This document shows positions 1 through 8,794 of a DNA stretch of 64,000 nucleotides, piece after piece. This DNA comes from RGIG3178 sp942492795 (GTDB lineage Bacteria > Bacillota > Clostridia > Christensenellales > QAND01), in contig OW818639.1 of NCBI GenBank assembly GCA_942492795.1, forward strand, positions 1,426,001 to 1,490,000, given 5' to 3'. Below the pieces are notes generated by a model. That model ran no database searches. It had not been told where the DNA came from and saw nothing but the letters and a program-made list of their open reading frames with translations. The position numbers and the translations under genes are program-made. How positions within the stretch are numbered: the stretch's first letter is position 1; every line of letters starts with the position of its first letter.

Positions 1-56
1 CTGCTCATGGGTGATTCACTGCAGTTCCAGTCGCCCTAAGGAAGCGTATTCGATTG

Positions 57-89
57 TGGTATTCTCACGATTCCCCTCGCCTCCACCAT
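57..89 (+). other. ssrA (tmRNA) 3'-end-like attachment-site remnant, copy A
   Basis: The stretch ends in the GCCTCCACCA typical of the 3' end of Firmicutes tmRNA and holds part of a T-loop (CGATTCCCC), but the 5' strand of the T-arm and the rest of a tmRNA are missing. A 33-base match with a single mismatch recurs at 39818-39850, and the last 14 bases of the shared core recur at 44411-44424. Integrases of islands and phages commonly use the ssrA 3' end as att site, so this is read as an att remnant and not a working tmRNA gene. No integrase gene is nearby. Confidence 0.6.
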
Positions 90-90
90 C

Positions 91-118
91 AAAAACCACA
101 ATCTGATTGTGGTTTTTT
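91..118 (+). terminator. Rho-independent terminator after the ssrA-like end
   Basis: A near-perfect inverted repeat (AACCACAATC / GATTGTGGTT, one-base loop) is followed by a run of six T. The A-rich left arm also makes it a possible terminator on the minus strand, where it would sit downstream of the tetR gene. Confidence 0.75.
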
Positions 119-320
119 CCTTTGCATGGAGCTTTTATAAAGATCTTGAAATTTGCCGAAACAGGATGCGATATTTCGTGTCCGGTAAACAGGGTGCAGT
201 CCAGCAGTCCATCACAAGAATAGTGGTTTTTTAATATATTTAATTGAAATAGTATTATCTTTAATTTATCTCTTTTGGTGCTGTTATTTGCTATCAATTC
301 CCAATAACACACCAAACTCA

Positions 321-935
321 TCAACATCCAAAGCGGCTTAGAAATGTAAGAACTATTTCATCCAGTATAGTGTCAGCCAGTTTTAAGTTTTCGCCGTCTG
401 AAAATAAAGCGGGGTAGGTCAGGCATCCCTCAACCAAACCGTAAAAGATTCGAGCTGTAAATTCCGGGGATTGGAAGTTTAGTTTTTGGTTTTCCTTTGC
501 GGACTGGAGCCAAACGATAAACCGCTTATGGGGATCATTGGCGCTTACAATCTTCCTCGCATAAGTATTATCCATCAAAAAAAAGGAAGTAAGGAATTTT
601 GACAGACCCCTCCGCGTTGGATCATTGATCAAATATAGTTCGGCTTGCGCAAATTCCTTCAGTTGTTCTGCGATTGGCAGAGTCTTGGAGTATTCAATGG
701 GTTTGATCTCATCGCGATGCCGAAGAAAATCCCCAACGATGGCATGAAACAGCTTTTCTTTGCTTTGAAAATGGTTATAAACAGTGCGTTTGGAGACACC
801 TGCCATTTCCGCAATGCTATCCATGCTTGAAACATCATAGCCCTTTTCTATAAAGACTTTGATAGCCCCGTCTATAATGGCCTGATGCTTCCGCCCTGTA
901 TCTTTCTTCTGTTTGCCTTGTGTTGTCTCCGGCAT
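321..935 (-). CDS. TetR/AcrR family transcriptional regulator
   Basis: This 204-aa protein has a classic TetR N-terminal helix-turn-helix at about residues 12-60, with the recognition-helix pattern VSKRTVYNHFQSKEKLF. The C-terminal ligand-binding half is all-helical and of the AefR-like type (TetR_C_7-like), with no recognisable ligand. The start is set by a GAGGAG site 11-16 bases upstream on the minus strand. It is divergent from the DUF4386-MDR-membrane protein operon and separated by 138 bp that hold two palindromes and a near-consensus promoter, so it very probably represses that operon and itself. Family assignment is certain; the inducer is unknown. Confidence 0.92.
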   Translation of the reverse strand: MPETTQGKQKKDTGRKHQAIIDGAIKVFIEKGYDVSSMDSIAEMAGVSKRTVYNHFQSKEKLFHAIVGDFLRHRDEIKPIEYSKTLPIAEQLKEFAQAELYLINDPTRRGLSKFLTSFFLMDNTYARKIVSANDPHKRFIVWLQSAKENQKLNFQSPEFTARIFYGLVEGCLTYPALFSDGENLKLADTILDEIVLTFLSRFGC

Positions 936-953
936 ATTTACACTCTCCTCATA

Positions 954-974
954 TTTACTACACGGTGCAGTAAA
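954..974. promoter_or_regulatory. 21-bp palindrome, probable TetR operator O1
   Basis: The sequence TTTACT-N9-AGTAAA is a near-perfect dyad over 21 bases, centred in the tetR/DUF4386 divergent region. It sits between the tetR start and the -35 box of the rightward promoter, as expected for an autoregulatory operator. Confidence 0.55.
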
Positions 975-980
975 ATAATA

Positions 981-1009
981 TTGACAAATACTAACCTACA
1001 CCGTATAGT
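981..1009 (+). promoter_or_regulatory. Promoter of the DUF4386-MDR operon
   Basis: A perfect -35 TTGACA (981-986) and a -10 TATAGT (1004-1009) are separated by exactly 17 bases. The start codon of the first gene follows 64 bases downstream, with an AAGGAG site before it. Confidence 0.8.
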
Positions 1010-1012
1010 GTA
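997..1012. promoter_or_regulatory. Dyad over the -10 box, probable TetR operator O2
   Basis: TACAC-CGTATA-GTGTA is an inverted repeat that covers the -10 element of the 981-1009 promoter. The same TACAC/GTG motif occurs in the 954-974 palindrome, which supports one repressor binding both. Confidence 0.5.
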
Positions 1013-1073
1013 AATATAGATGGCGATAAAGTCAAGTCTTTAAAAAAATAGTAGAAAGTGAAGGAGTATAACC

Positions 1074-1775
1074 ATGAAAGCAAACAAGAAAGACGCTCTA
1101 AGGGCGGGACTCTTCTACCTTGCATTCAACATAACATGCATCTTTGCAGGCGTTGTCCGCTCCAGGCTGATTATTCTTGGGGATGCCGCCCGGACAGCTG
1201 ATCTACTTAGAAATTCAATGTGGCTGCTTCGCGTTGATTTTGTTGTCGATCTGATCTCCGCCGTGTTATTTCTGCTGGCAGCCTGGTCACTTTATGTCCT
1301 TCTAAAGCGGGTTCATAAAGATATTGCTCTTCTGTTTCTTTTATTGAATGCAGTAGGTGTTGCCGTACAGTGCTTAAGTTTACTGAACCTCTTTGCTCCT
1401 CTGCTTACCAATGGTGGGGTTGATTTCGTCAAGGCTTTTCAGCCCGGTCAACTTGATTCATTGAATCTGCTGTTTTTCAATCTTCATAAAAGCGGTTTTA
1501 CAATAGCCCAGGTATTTTATGGCACATGGCTTTTACCGCTCGGCTATCTGGTGTTCAAATCAGAATTTCTTCCGAAATGGCTTGGGATACTGCTGATGGC
1601 TGACTTTGCCGGTGTCATGATATGGTTTTTTCAGTTTTTCCTCTTGCCCGGTTTTGACATTATCGCCTATCCGGGGCTCGCCATCGGCTTTATCGCGGAA
1701 TTCTCGCTGAGTTTATGGCTGATTGTCAAGAGGGTAAACGATCGGGAGCCCAGATCTCTGAATGCCCGAATATAA
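1074..1775 (+). CDS. DUF4386 family integral membrane protein
   Basis: The 233-aa product has about six hydrophobic segments and the opening RAGLFYLAFNITCIFAG characteristic of DUF4386 proteins. No catalytic motif is visible and the biochemical role of the family is not established. A strong AAGGAG site precedes the ATG, and the gene is first in an operon under the divergent TetR regulator, followed after 64 bp by an MDR oxidoreductase. DUF4386 proteins are often encoded next to TetR regulators and zinc-type dehydrogenases, which suggests a role in tolerance to a toxic compound; that function is inference. Confidence 0.85.
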   Translation: MKANKKDALRAGLFYLAFNITCIFAGVVRSRLIILGDAARTADLLRNSMWLLRVDFVVDLISAVLFLLAAWSLYVLLKRVHKDIALLFLLLNAVGVAVQCLSLLNLFAPLLTNGGVDFVKAFQPGQLDSLNLLFFNLHKSGFTIAQVFYGTWLLPLGYLVFKSEFLPKWLGILLMADFAGVMIWFFQFFLLPGFDIIAYPGLAIGFIAEFSLSLWLIVKRVNDREPRSLNARI

Positions 1776-1839
1776 CCTGCAAGCAAGCCTTTTATCTGCC
1801 ATGTAGTTCATTCAATCCCATATAAAAGAAAGGATAAAC

Positions 1840-2757
1840 ATGAAAGCGGTTTTTTGTACCGGATATGGATCGCCGGAGGTGCTTCAGGTCAAAGAAGCAA
1901 GAAAGCCTTTTCCTAAAAGCAATGAGGTTTGCATTAGAATAATCGCTACCGCCGTTACATCAAGCGATTGTATCGTCAGGGCATTCAACGTACCATTGGG
2001 ATTAAAGCCGCTCATGGGCATGGTAATAGGCTTTGCGAAGCCGAGAAATCCAATCCTCGGCATGGTCCTCTCAGGGGAGGTGGATTCTGTAGGGAAAGAT
2101 GTGAAAAAATTCAAAAAGGGCGATCAGGTATTTGGTTTCAATCGTTCTGATTTCGGCTGCTACGCTCAGTTTGTATGTTGGCCGGAAAGTGCAGTCATTA
2201 CATGCAAACCATCCAATATATCGCATGAGGAGGCCGCAGCGCTACCTTACGGAGGGCTTTTAGCCCTGCATTATTTGCGACAATGCAATATACACCAAAA
2301 CCAGAAAATTCTTATTTACGGAGCGTCCGGCGCAGTAGGCACTTCAGCGGTACAGCTGGCTAAATACTTTGGCGCTATCGTTACAGGTGTTTGCAGTACT
2401 GGAAATTTGGAAATGGTGAAATCCCTAGGAGCTGACCGGATAGTGGATTATACAAAAGTGGATGTATCCGAAAACGGAGAGCTTTATGATGTCATCTTCG
2501 ATGCTGTTCCCGCGGCGCATCGAACAATAAAAATTCCATACAACAAAATGCTTAACGTAAAAGGGAAATACATTTCTGTTACCAAAGGCGCTCCCAAAAT
2601 AGGAACGGAGGATTTAGTCCTTATAAAAAAGCTGGCTGAGTCTGGAAAGATTAAAGCTGTTATCGACCGAGTGTATCCAATGGATGCGATTGTTGAAGCG
2701 CATCGGTATGTGGATCTTGGGCGAAAAAGAGGGAATGTTATCATTGATATTCCATGA
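1840..2757 (+). CDS. NAD(P)-dependent medium-chain alcohol dehydrogenase / quinone-oxidoreductase-like protein
   Basis: This 305-aa protein has the GroES-like N-terminal half (about 1-120) and a Rossmann nucleotide-binding domain with GASGAVGTSAVQLAKYFGA near residue 165. It lacks the cysteine cluster of structural-zinc alcohol dehydrogenases, so it belongs to the zinc-independent quinone oxidoreductase side of the MDR superfamily. Such enzymes reduce reactive carbonyls or quinones with NADPH. The ATG is preceded by a GAAAGGA site. Position in the TetR-DUF4386 operon suggests a detoxification role induced by its substrate. Confidence 0.9.
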   Translation: MKAVFCTGYGSPEVLQVKEARKPFPKSNEVCIRIIATAVTSSDCIVRAFNVPLGLKPLMGMVIGFAKPRNPILGMVLSGEVDSVGKDVKKFKKGDQVFGFNRSDFGCYAQFVCWPESAVITCKPSNISHEEAAALPYGGLLALHYLRQCNIHQNQKILIYGASGAVGTSAVQLAKYFGAIVTGVCSTGNLEMVKSLGADRIVDYTKVDVSENGELYDVIFDAVPAAHRTIKIPYNKMLNVKGKYISVTKGAPKIGTEDLVLIKKLAESGKIKAVIDRVYPMDAIVEAHRYVDLGRKRGNVIIDIP

Positions 2758-2839
2758 ACCTTCTAAAAACCCAACGAAACGTGCGTTAGCGGATGACACA
2801 TTTAGCAAGCAAGAAAAAATCAGAAACGGAGATCGCGCG

Positions 2840-3310
2840 ATGAGCAAAACAAAACAGGTAAAGCTGCATGTACTGACTCTTGGAGGCGCGGCAGCATTTT
2901 GGGCGACTACCGTCATTACCTCTTTGTTTCCCATCGCGGCGGGATATCGAGCTGCCTTTTCAAATTGGAGTATTCAGACGGTTTGGATCAATTCCTTGAT
3001 AGCCGGGCTGCTTATTGGAAGCTGCATCAGCTATCTTTTACGCCGCTTTTATAAAAAGATTCCAACAAAGAACCCAATCATTAAATCCGTGATCCTAAGC
3101 ACCGTCGCTCTAGTTGTCGCTATACTACTGATTGATGTTCCAATGAGTTTGCATGGGAAGGGCAATGCAATTTATTACTTTCTCATCGGTGTATTCTTTA
3201 ATGCAGTCCGTTTTCTCTTGCTCGGATTGGTTATTGGCTGTCTATACAAAAGGCTGTACAACGGCGACCGGAAGCTCCTGCTCGAGGTTGCCGCTAAAAC
3301 AAAAGGGTAA
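2840..3310 (+). CDS. Small integral membrane protein, unknown function
   Basis: The ATG at 2840 follows a GGAG site, giving 156 aa. A longer frame reaching back into the MDR gene has no ribosome site and would overlap that gene. Four hydrophobic segments are visible (around residues 10-35, 45-65, 80-105 and 115-140), with short basic loops. I do not recognise a family. It is the last gene of the TetR-controlled operon, 82 bp behind the MDR gene, and is followed immediately by a terminator-bearing repeat. Confidence 0.75.
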   Translation: MSKTKQVKLHVLTLGGAAAFWATTVITSLFPIAAGYRAAFSNWSIQTVWINSLIAGLLIGSCISYLLRRFYKKIPTKNPIIKSVILSTVALVVAILLIDVPMSLHGKGNAIYYFLIGVFFNAVRFLLLGLVIGCLYKRLYNGDRKLLLEVAAKTKG

Positions 3311-3412
3311 CCCCAAACCCACCCACGAAGACGAAAGTATTCGTTTTTGGGTTCATTTGCTCCACCACAAAAAACCACAATTCTCGTAAATTTTGAGGGT
3401 TGTGGTTTTTTA
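3311..3412 (+). repeat. Two-hairpin intergenic repeat, short copy (copy C) with terminator
   Basis: About 100 bp closely resembling the first part of the repeats at 6385-6655 and 10205-10475. The first half can fold through AACCCA/TGGGTT and ACGAA/TTCGT arms. The second half (3369-3411) is a clear terminator, AAAAAACCACAA / TTGTGGTTTTTT, with a T-run. It ends the TetR-controlled operon. Confidence 0.7.
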
Positions 3413-3574
3413 TCTGCTTAGGCAAAGCAAGGTTGGAAACTTGTTTGACCACTGATGCAGGAATTCATATAGCAGAAAGCTGATAGCGCAGGAAATAAGA
3501 AAGAGATCACCCTAAAAAGGCGTCATAAACACAAAGAAGGCAAATTCGTAAAGCAACTTCCCATTATGATTGTC

Positions 3575-5824
3575 TCATTCTTTCCCTTTTTCCAGGCGGT
3601 ATTTGACAAAGCGTTCCAGCTCCCAGGTTGCCGAGCGGATGTCCTTGAAGACAGGCACGCCTGCGTCCTCCATAACTCGCACGAACTTGTCGAACTGCTG
3701 TCCGGCGTTGACCGTTACCACCATGGGCTTGTCGTATTTTTTGAAGATATTGATGATCTGGTTTGCGATGGCTCCGGGCTTATCGCAGACGTCGTCCGTT
3801 GTCATTAGGCTTTCGGCATGGGGGATAACGGCGACAAAAACACAGTCCACATTACTGTCTTCCATCACCGCCGTGAGGAATTGCGCAAAGAGTGCGTCGT
3901 TGGTCATAGGTGATACGTCTAAAAAGGACGCCGGGACGTTGACGAGGCCGTTAACACTCTTGTTGAGACAATGCAGCGTATCTACGGTTTCGTCCGTGTA
4001 GTGTGCGCTCTGGAGGAATTCGAGGTTGTCTGCGCCTGCCGTGCTTTCAAACCCGGCATTGACAACGCCGGCCACGCGGTTGCCGCGCACCTTTTTTTCC
4101 CAGAGCAGGGAGAAAGCCCGGATGGCATCATAGAAACCCTCGATCTCGTCGATGAGCACAACGCCCGCCTGACTGCATGCCGCCGAAAATACCTCATAGC
4201 TGCCGCTTATGGCCGCCGTATGGGATGCCGCCGCCATAGCGCCTGCTTCCGTCCTGCCGGATTTGAATACAAGGATGGGCTTTTTCGATGATTTGGCTAA
4301 ATCAAAAAACTGCCTGCCTTCGCCTCGGGTGAGGCCTTCGAAATACATAGCCATGACATCCACATCTTTTTCGTTTTCAAAGTGTGCCATAAGCTCGGGG
4401 ATTCCCACGTCCGCGCTGTTGCCGAAGGACACAATTGCCCTAAAAAGACCGTAGCTATGGAGCCTGTCCAAACATGTTAAGGCCATTCCGCCGCTCTGGG
4501 AAAAGAGAGCCGTATTGCAGCGGATATCCCATTTGATGGGCATCCGTTCCGCACTGATAAACAGGGTGTTTACGCCCTCGCCTTTTTGATTCGGGGCATG
4601 GAATACGCCCATACAGTTTGGCCCCACGATCCGTACGCCGTCTTTTTTGGCCGCGTTGAGCATGAGCAGGAACTCCGGATATTTTATATCCGACGGGATA
4701 CCGGAAATCAGTATGATGCACTTGTTTGGTTCCACCTGGACCAAAAAGTCTAGCATATATTTTGCCGGAGCCGTATAGACATAGAGGCCGACGGGGGCGG
4801 GAATATCGGAAATGCTTTTGTAAAGAGAATAGTTTTTGCCCAGAAGGGTCGTTTCGCCGCCTTTTGTGTTGACGAGGTAGACATCTTCACGACCCATTTC
4901 CAGCAAAAGCTGGGAGATGACCCGTCCCATGGACGATGTTTTATCCGTCTGGCCTGATACACCGACAACGGCGATGCCTTCGGGGTTGAAAAAGCCGGAC
5001 AGCCCTTTTTTGCTGGCTTGTGCAATGTTGTCGTCTGCTTGCGCTGTAGCGAAATCCGCATAGCCGTCCACAGCAATAAAGCGGTCGTCCAATGTGAAAA
5101 CAACCGGGTTGATATCCAAGGCTTTGATATGGTACTTCGTTCGAATCGGGGAGATAAAGGAATACGTCTGCATGAGGTCGGAGATCTTCAAAAGCGTTTC
5201 GGTGATCATGCCAGTGTAAAAACCACGACCGACCTGCTCAAATTTATGTCGGATGCGTAGACCCTGCATCACTGCCGTCGCTTCCTCCTCGGATAACGGA
5301 GAAAGGGACAGGTTTGCCGGATCGTAATATTTTGCGAAGAACTCCGCGTCGTCGCCGCCCTTGCTCAAAGTGAGCACAGGGCCGAAGGAACCATCCTCCC
5401 GGGCGCCAAACAACACTTCATAGCCCAAACCCTGTCGGAAAGAGATGAATTCAACGATCATGAAGCCGTCGATCTTTGGTTCTCTGCCTTCTTCAAAGTG
5501 GGAATAAATCTCCTCTTTCATGGCGGACATCACAAAACGGACGTACAGGGATTCGTTTGTTTCAACGACTTTCACGCCACCGTATTTTTGCTTGTGCGGC
5601 AGATCCTGTGAGACGACTTTGACTACCATTTTTCCGTGGAATTGTTTGATCAGCCCTTCGTTAACTTCGCGCTCATTTGCAACGATAACGAATTTAGGTG
5701 TTTCGAGTCCGACAAAAGAGAGCATTTTGTAGACTTCATGTTCAAATAAAATCGTTCTGCCTTTGTCCAGAGCTTCCTTGAAAATCTCGTCGATCTTCGC
5801 AACAACATGCGGTTGCAGCACCAT
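3575..5824 (-). CDS. ADP-forming acyl/acetyl-CoA synthetase, fused subunits with ATP-grasp domain first
   Basis: This 749-aa protein carries both halves of an NDP-forming acyl-CoA synthetase, which interconverts acyl-CoA plus ADP and Pi with acid, ATP and CoA. An ATP-grasp domain occupies about residues 15-255 (KYGGVKVV at 80-87, DINPVV at 237-242). A CoA-binding Rossmann domain follows at about 275-405 with GPNCMG at 401-406. A succinyl-CoA-ligase-like domain at about 430-575 contains the phosphorylated histidine (H535 in ASHTAAISG), and a tail runs to 749. The usual bacterial fusion is CoA-binding first and ATP-grasp last, so the order here is the rarer one. A GGAGGTG site precedes the ATG. 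It is a monocistronic minus-strand gene, probably used in acid or amino-acid fermentation for substrate-level phosphorylation. Confidence 0.88.
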   Translation of the reverse strand: MVLQPHVVAKIDEIFKEALDKGRTILFEHEVYKMLSFVGLETPKFVIVANEREVNEGLIKQFHGKMVVKVVSQDLPHKQKYGGVKVVETNESLYVRFVMSAMKEEIYSHFEEGREPKIDGFMIVEFISFRQGLGYEVLFGAREDGSFGPVLTLSKGGDDAEFFAKYYDPANLSLSPLSEEEATAVMQGLRIRHKFEQVGRGFYTGMITETLLKISDLMQTYSFISPIRTKYHIKALDINPVVFTLDDRFIAVDGYADFATAQADDNIAQASKKGLSGFFNPEGIAVVGVSGQTDKTSSMGRVISQLLLEMGREDVYLVNTKGGETTLLGKNYSLYKSISDIPAPVGLYVYTAPAKYMLDFLVQVEPNKCIILISGIPSDIKYPEFLLMLNAAKKDGVRIVGPNCMGVFHAPNQKGEGVNTLFISAERMPIKWDIRCNTALFSQSGGMALTCLDRLHSYGLFRAIVSFGNSADVGIPELMAHFENEKDVDVMAMYFEGLTRGEGRQFFDLAKSSKKPILVFKSGRTEAGAMAAASHTAAISGSYEVFSAACSQAGVVLIDEIEGFYDAIRAFSLLWEKKVRGNRVAGVVNAGFESTAGADNLEFLQSAHYTDETVDTLHCLNKSVNGLVNVPASFLDVSPMTNDALFAQFLTAVMEDSNVDCVFVAVIPHAESLMTTDDVCDKPGAIANQIINIFKKYDKPMVVTVNAGQQFDKFVRVMEDAGVPVFKDIRSATWELERFVKYRLEKGKE

Positions 5825-5902
5825 GAACGAAGCACCTCCGCTATAGAGATAATTTTGTCATAGGAATAAAACCAAACTGTTCTTTCTCTGTATCCTTCTT
5901 GA

Positions 5903-5930
5903 TTATACTTGGTATCTGATTCAAAGCAAA
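5903..5930 (-). promoter_or_regulatory. Probable promoter of the acyl-CoA synthetase gene
   Basis: Read on the minus strand, TTGCTT (5925-5930) and a perfect TATAAT (5903-5908) are 16 bases apart, about 80 bases upstream of the GGAGGTG ribosome site and start codon. Confidence 0.5.
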
Positions 5931-6323
5931 GGGAGTATCTTGTCACTTCAGCGCGGCTGAGAGTAACGTGCCTCCGTTGATATGGGAAAGACCACCATGA
6001 TCGAATAACTCCATGCAATGTGTACTGCGGTAAAAAAGAACAGTGGGTAATGTTACCATATGCATTGAGGAAGGAGAACTTTATGACGAGCAATAACGTT
6101 ATTACATAATTTAAATATATCCACGTTAAATACTTAACTTCTGTTATTTTCTCCATTCTTATACTTAGCGTTACAAACACTATATGCTTACTAAACACAT
6201 AATTAACGATTATTCTACTAACGTTGTTCTAACAGTAATTTTTAAGGCGCGCGTTGTGTAGGAGATACTGGCCTGCAAAGCATCGTGAGTATACTATGAA
6301 ACAGGCGCGAGATCATGCCTACG

Positions 6324-6350
6324 GAAACACGGGGACGGTTCCGCTGTTTC
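6324..6350. repeat. REP-like palindromic element
   Basis: GAAAC...GTTTC ends enclose an ACGGGGACGGTTC core. Related units occur at 10170-10195, 42367-42445, 61832-61850 and 62517-62542. The pattern is the dispersed clostridial REP type. No REP-associated tyrosine transposase gene is in the window. Confidence 0.7.
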
Positions 6351-6384
6351 GGTGATATTGGGAGATGTCATATGTAAATATTAA

Positions 6385-6655
6385 CTCCAAACCCACCCAC
6401 AAAGACGAAAGTGTTCTTTTTTGGGTGCCTTCGGCCCACCACGAAAAACCACAATTCTGCGAAAACAGGGTTGTGGCTTTTTCATATTAGATGGTTTATT
6501 ATATGAATTATAGCATGTGCATCATTTCTGGCACATTTGTTTGATAAGAAAAAGCAGAAGAGGAGAATCAATGTATGTCGTGTTTGTTTTATACTTTTAA
6601 GATACATCACGAAAGGACATTCCATCCTTCGCAAAATCAGCTAACGTATTTAAAT
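6385..6655 (+). repeat. ~270-bp direct repeat, copy A
   Basis: The stretch aligns collinearly with 10205-10475: two-hairpin leader, terminator (6444-6482), a nearly invariant block TATTAGATGGTTTATTATAT, a GAGGAGAAT-then-ATG start opening an 8-codon frame, and a closing AAAATCAGCTAAC block. Each copy is preceded by a REP element. The two copies bracket the Cys-rich protein and the DUF488 cassette. Confidence 0.75.
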
Positions 6656-6949
6656 GGATCGGAATAAGGAAAATATAGATGAGATCCGTTTCAAACATGA
6701 GCAAGATATAAACATATAATTACCGCTTACACTGCATTGGAAAGCATAAATGGAAAACGAAAATACGTTAATTATCTCTTTGCATTTGACTTAGGTATTT
6801 TCAAATTCTTTAGAGAAAAACGCTTATCCCAAACCTATCCGAAAAAGAGAATATTATGATTGTATTTGAGGAGATAAGAACAGTCACAGTCGATAAATGA
6901 TCGTCTGAAAACACTTGAATAAGAGAGCGGCGGCGTAAAGGGGTAGACA

Positions 6950-7642
6950 ATGAAAAAAGCAATCATCTATGTCATTGCCATGATAACCATGATTTCTCTA
7001 CTTTTCCCCAATAACGAGAGAACGTTTGCCGTAAGTGCGGACGATGTTTTTCAATGTTGGAATTGCGATAGATTCAATTATCGGTCTGCCTGCAACAACT
7101 GCCGTCTATGCGGATGGGATTTCTGTTCCCAATGCGGAGCCTGCAGACCGGGATGCTCTGAGGACAAAGATATTGGCGTAAAAATTAATAATACTAAAAA
7201 CATAATCACCATTGCATTGTTTTTTATATTCGCTGGTTTTTTTATTGTAATGATAGTATTTGTTATTATAGCTAAGATTAATTTTAGAAAAGATGAAACA
7301 ACGCATGATATTCCACTCGAAACGAAAGACCCGGTTGCAACACCAACAAATGATCAGCGTTCCTCGAAGCAGCTGGATATACTAGAAAACCAATCTCGGC
7401 AATCCTCTTCGTCCCAATCGGCTGGAAAAATGGAACTGTGGCGGACAGAGCGAGAAGACTTAAAGCAGCAAATCCTTGATTTAAAACCGAATGATCTTAT
7501 TGTTCATAAAAAGTTTGGACGCATGATGGTGATATCCACAAACGAAGATATCACAGCAGTTGTAGTTGAAAAAACACAGCAACCCAAAATGTTTAAGACA
7601 GAATTATTATATACAGTCCTATATGAAGTTATAAAACAATAA
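6950..7642 (+). CDS. Cys-rich membrane protein with C-terminal small beta-barrel, unknown function
   Basis: The 230-aa product begins with a hydrophobic segment that can act as a signal peptide or anchor (residues 1-28). A compact cysteine-rich module at about 36-72 has several CxxC pairs (CWNC, CNNC, CSQC) and could bind zinc. A strong transmembrane helix lies at about 83-105, then a Ser/Gln-rich linker, then a C-terminal segment with VHKKFGRMMVIS, which resembles small KOW/Tudor-like barrels of the VxHxxFG type. An AAAGGGG site precedes the ATG. It stands alone between copy A of the large repeat and the DUF488 cassette. I do not recognise a named family. Confidence 0.65.
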   Translation: MKKAIIYVIAMITMISLLFPNNERTFAVSADDVFQCWNCDRFNYRSACNNCRLCGWDFCSQCGACRPGCSEDKDIGVKINNTKNIITIALFFIFAGFFIVMIVFVIIAKINFRKDETTHDIPLETKDPVATPTNDQRSSKQLDILENQSRQSSSSQSAGKMELWRTEREDLKQQILDLKPNDLIVHKKFGRMMVISTNEDITAVVVEKTQQPKMFKTELLYTVLYEVIKQ

Positions 7643-8172
7643 AATGAAGACTTTAAGATGTAAGTTTTAGAACACGGATTTTTATAGCAAAAAGTGTTCG
7701 GTTTTGGGTTTATATGATACCCAAATGACTCAGAGCGGCCTATGTATGCGGGTTGTTAAATCTGTATGAGTACAATCCGAAAGCTTCAAAGGGCCATATG
7801 CACACCAAGAAGAGCGTGCTTGATAGCAAGGGATAGTAAAGTATGGTGTGCGGTATTGGAATTACTAGTCTGGGAAAAATGTTTTGATGCATGAAGAGTC
7901 TTTGATAGATCTGAAATTAAATAGATGGTTTCAAAATTTAGAATTGAACATACAAAAATGTTTGTTTATCTAGGTAATTTGCTCCATTAAAGGACACAAT
8001 ATATATCTTATGTGGCTTTTGTGTTGTTGAAAAATAATGGAATATAGACTAAACTCTATATCGAGACAACCCTATAAAGTGAAGCATAAGAACTGGTATT
8101 AGAATGGTTGTACTTGGATCTTATAACGGAAGAAATGTTCTCAAACGCACAAGTTGAGGTGGTGATCAAACT
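7643..8172. other. 530-bp gap with a partial repeat copy
   Basis: At 7688-7716 there is a short stretch resembling the first hairpin of the ~270-bp repeat (AAAGTGTTCG...TTTTGGGTTTATATG). Around 7763-7840 one frame reads like a degraded peptide (LYEYNPKASKG, then stop), too short to name. The rest is AT-rich. The last bases carry the AGGTGG ribosome site of the next gene. Confidence 0.45.
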
Positions 8173-8787
8173 TTGGAAACCGATATGATATGCTATACTG
8201 TTGGGCATTCTACAGGGACTGTTGATAAGTTTATCAGTCTTTTATCCAAATATAGGATAATGTATCTCATTGATATACGGAGTACACCCTATAGTAAGCA
8301 TGCTCCTCAATTTAATAGCGAAACTTTGAAAGCTACACTTAAAGCTAATGGGATTATTTATGGTCATATGGGTAAAGAACTCGGAGCAAGATATGATGAT
8401 CCTAATTTGCTTTTTAAGGAAGGGAGAGTTGATTTTAAGAAGGTTAGGAATACCAGTACATTTAAACTTGGAATTGATAGAATAATTCAAGGTATTAAGC
8501 AAGGAAATGCAATAGCTGTTATGTGTTCTGAAAAGGAACCATTTGAGTGCCATAGGTTTTGTTTGGTTTCTTATGAGCTTAGTAAGCGAGGAGTTGCTGT
8601 ACTTCATATTTTGGAAGATGGATCTGTGGTTTCCAATGAAATGCTTGAAGAGAGGTTGTTGGAAAAGTACAGGCCTAATTATAATCAGTTACGTCTTTTA
8701 GGACCAGCAAAATCAAGGGATGAATTTATTGAAGAATGTTACATCGAGCAGAACAAACAAATAGGATATAAAAATTTGGAGGATTAG
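8173..8787 (+). CDS. DUF488 family protein (first of a tandem pair)
   Basis: The TTG start at 8173 follows a GAGGTGG site with good spacing and gives 204 aa; an ATG four codons in is the alternative. The DUF488 signature is complete: YTVGHST near the N-terminus, DIRSTPYSKHAPQF at about residues 34-47, and the conserved CSEKEPFECHR cluster at about 117-127. DUF488 proteins are small alpha/beta proteins whose reaction is not established. The paired cysteines and histidine are the likely functional centre. The gene is 7 bp from a second, diverged DUF488 gene and forms an operon with it and a dual-OB protein. Confidence 0.85.
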   Translation: METDMICYTVGHSTGTVDKFISLLSKYRIMYLIDIRSTPYSKHAPQFNSETLKATLKANGIIYGHMGKELGARYDDPNLLFKEGRVDFKKVRNTSTFKLGIDRIIQGIKQGNAIAVMCSEKEPFECHRFCLVSYELSKRGVAVLHILEDGSVVSNEMLEERLLEKYRPNYNQLRLLGPAKSRDEFIEECYIEQNKQIGYKNLED

Positions 8788-8794
8788 AAATCAT

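Larger units (their letters stand above)
5931..6949. other. Long non-coding stretch with a REP element and a large repeat
   Basis: About 1 kb without a convincing gene. From 5931 to about 6320 I see nothing beyond AT-rich sequence. A REP-like element lies at 6324-6350 and copy A of the ~270-bp repeat at 6385-6655. From 6656 to 6949 there is AT-rich sequence that leads into the ribosome site of the next gene. Confidence 0.6.

Noticed and set aside
57..89. Complete tmRNA gene
   Set aside because: Only the 3' terminal bases match; no tag-reading frame, pseudoknots or 5' acceptor half upstream within the window.
16..327. 103-codon minus-strand frame at the left edge
   Set aside because: It crosses the terminator and the ssrA-like remnant, has no ribosome site and reads as low-quality protein sequence.
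5650..6198. 182-codon minus-strand frame overlapping the start of the acyl-CoA synthetase gene
   Set aside because: It overlaps the real gene in another frame, contains its promoter and has an unnatural composition.
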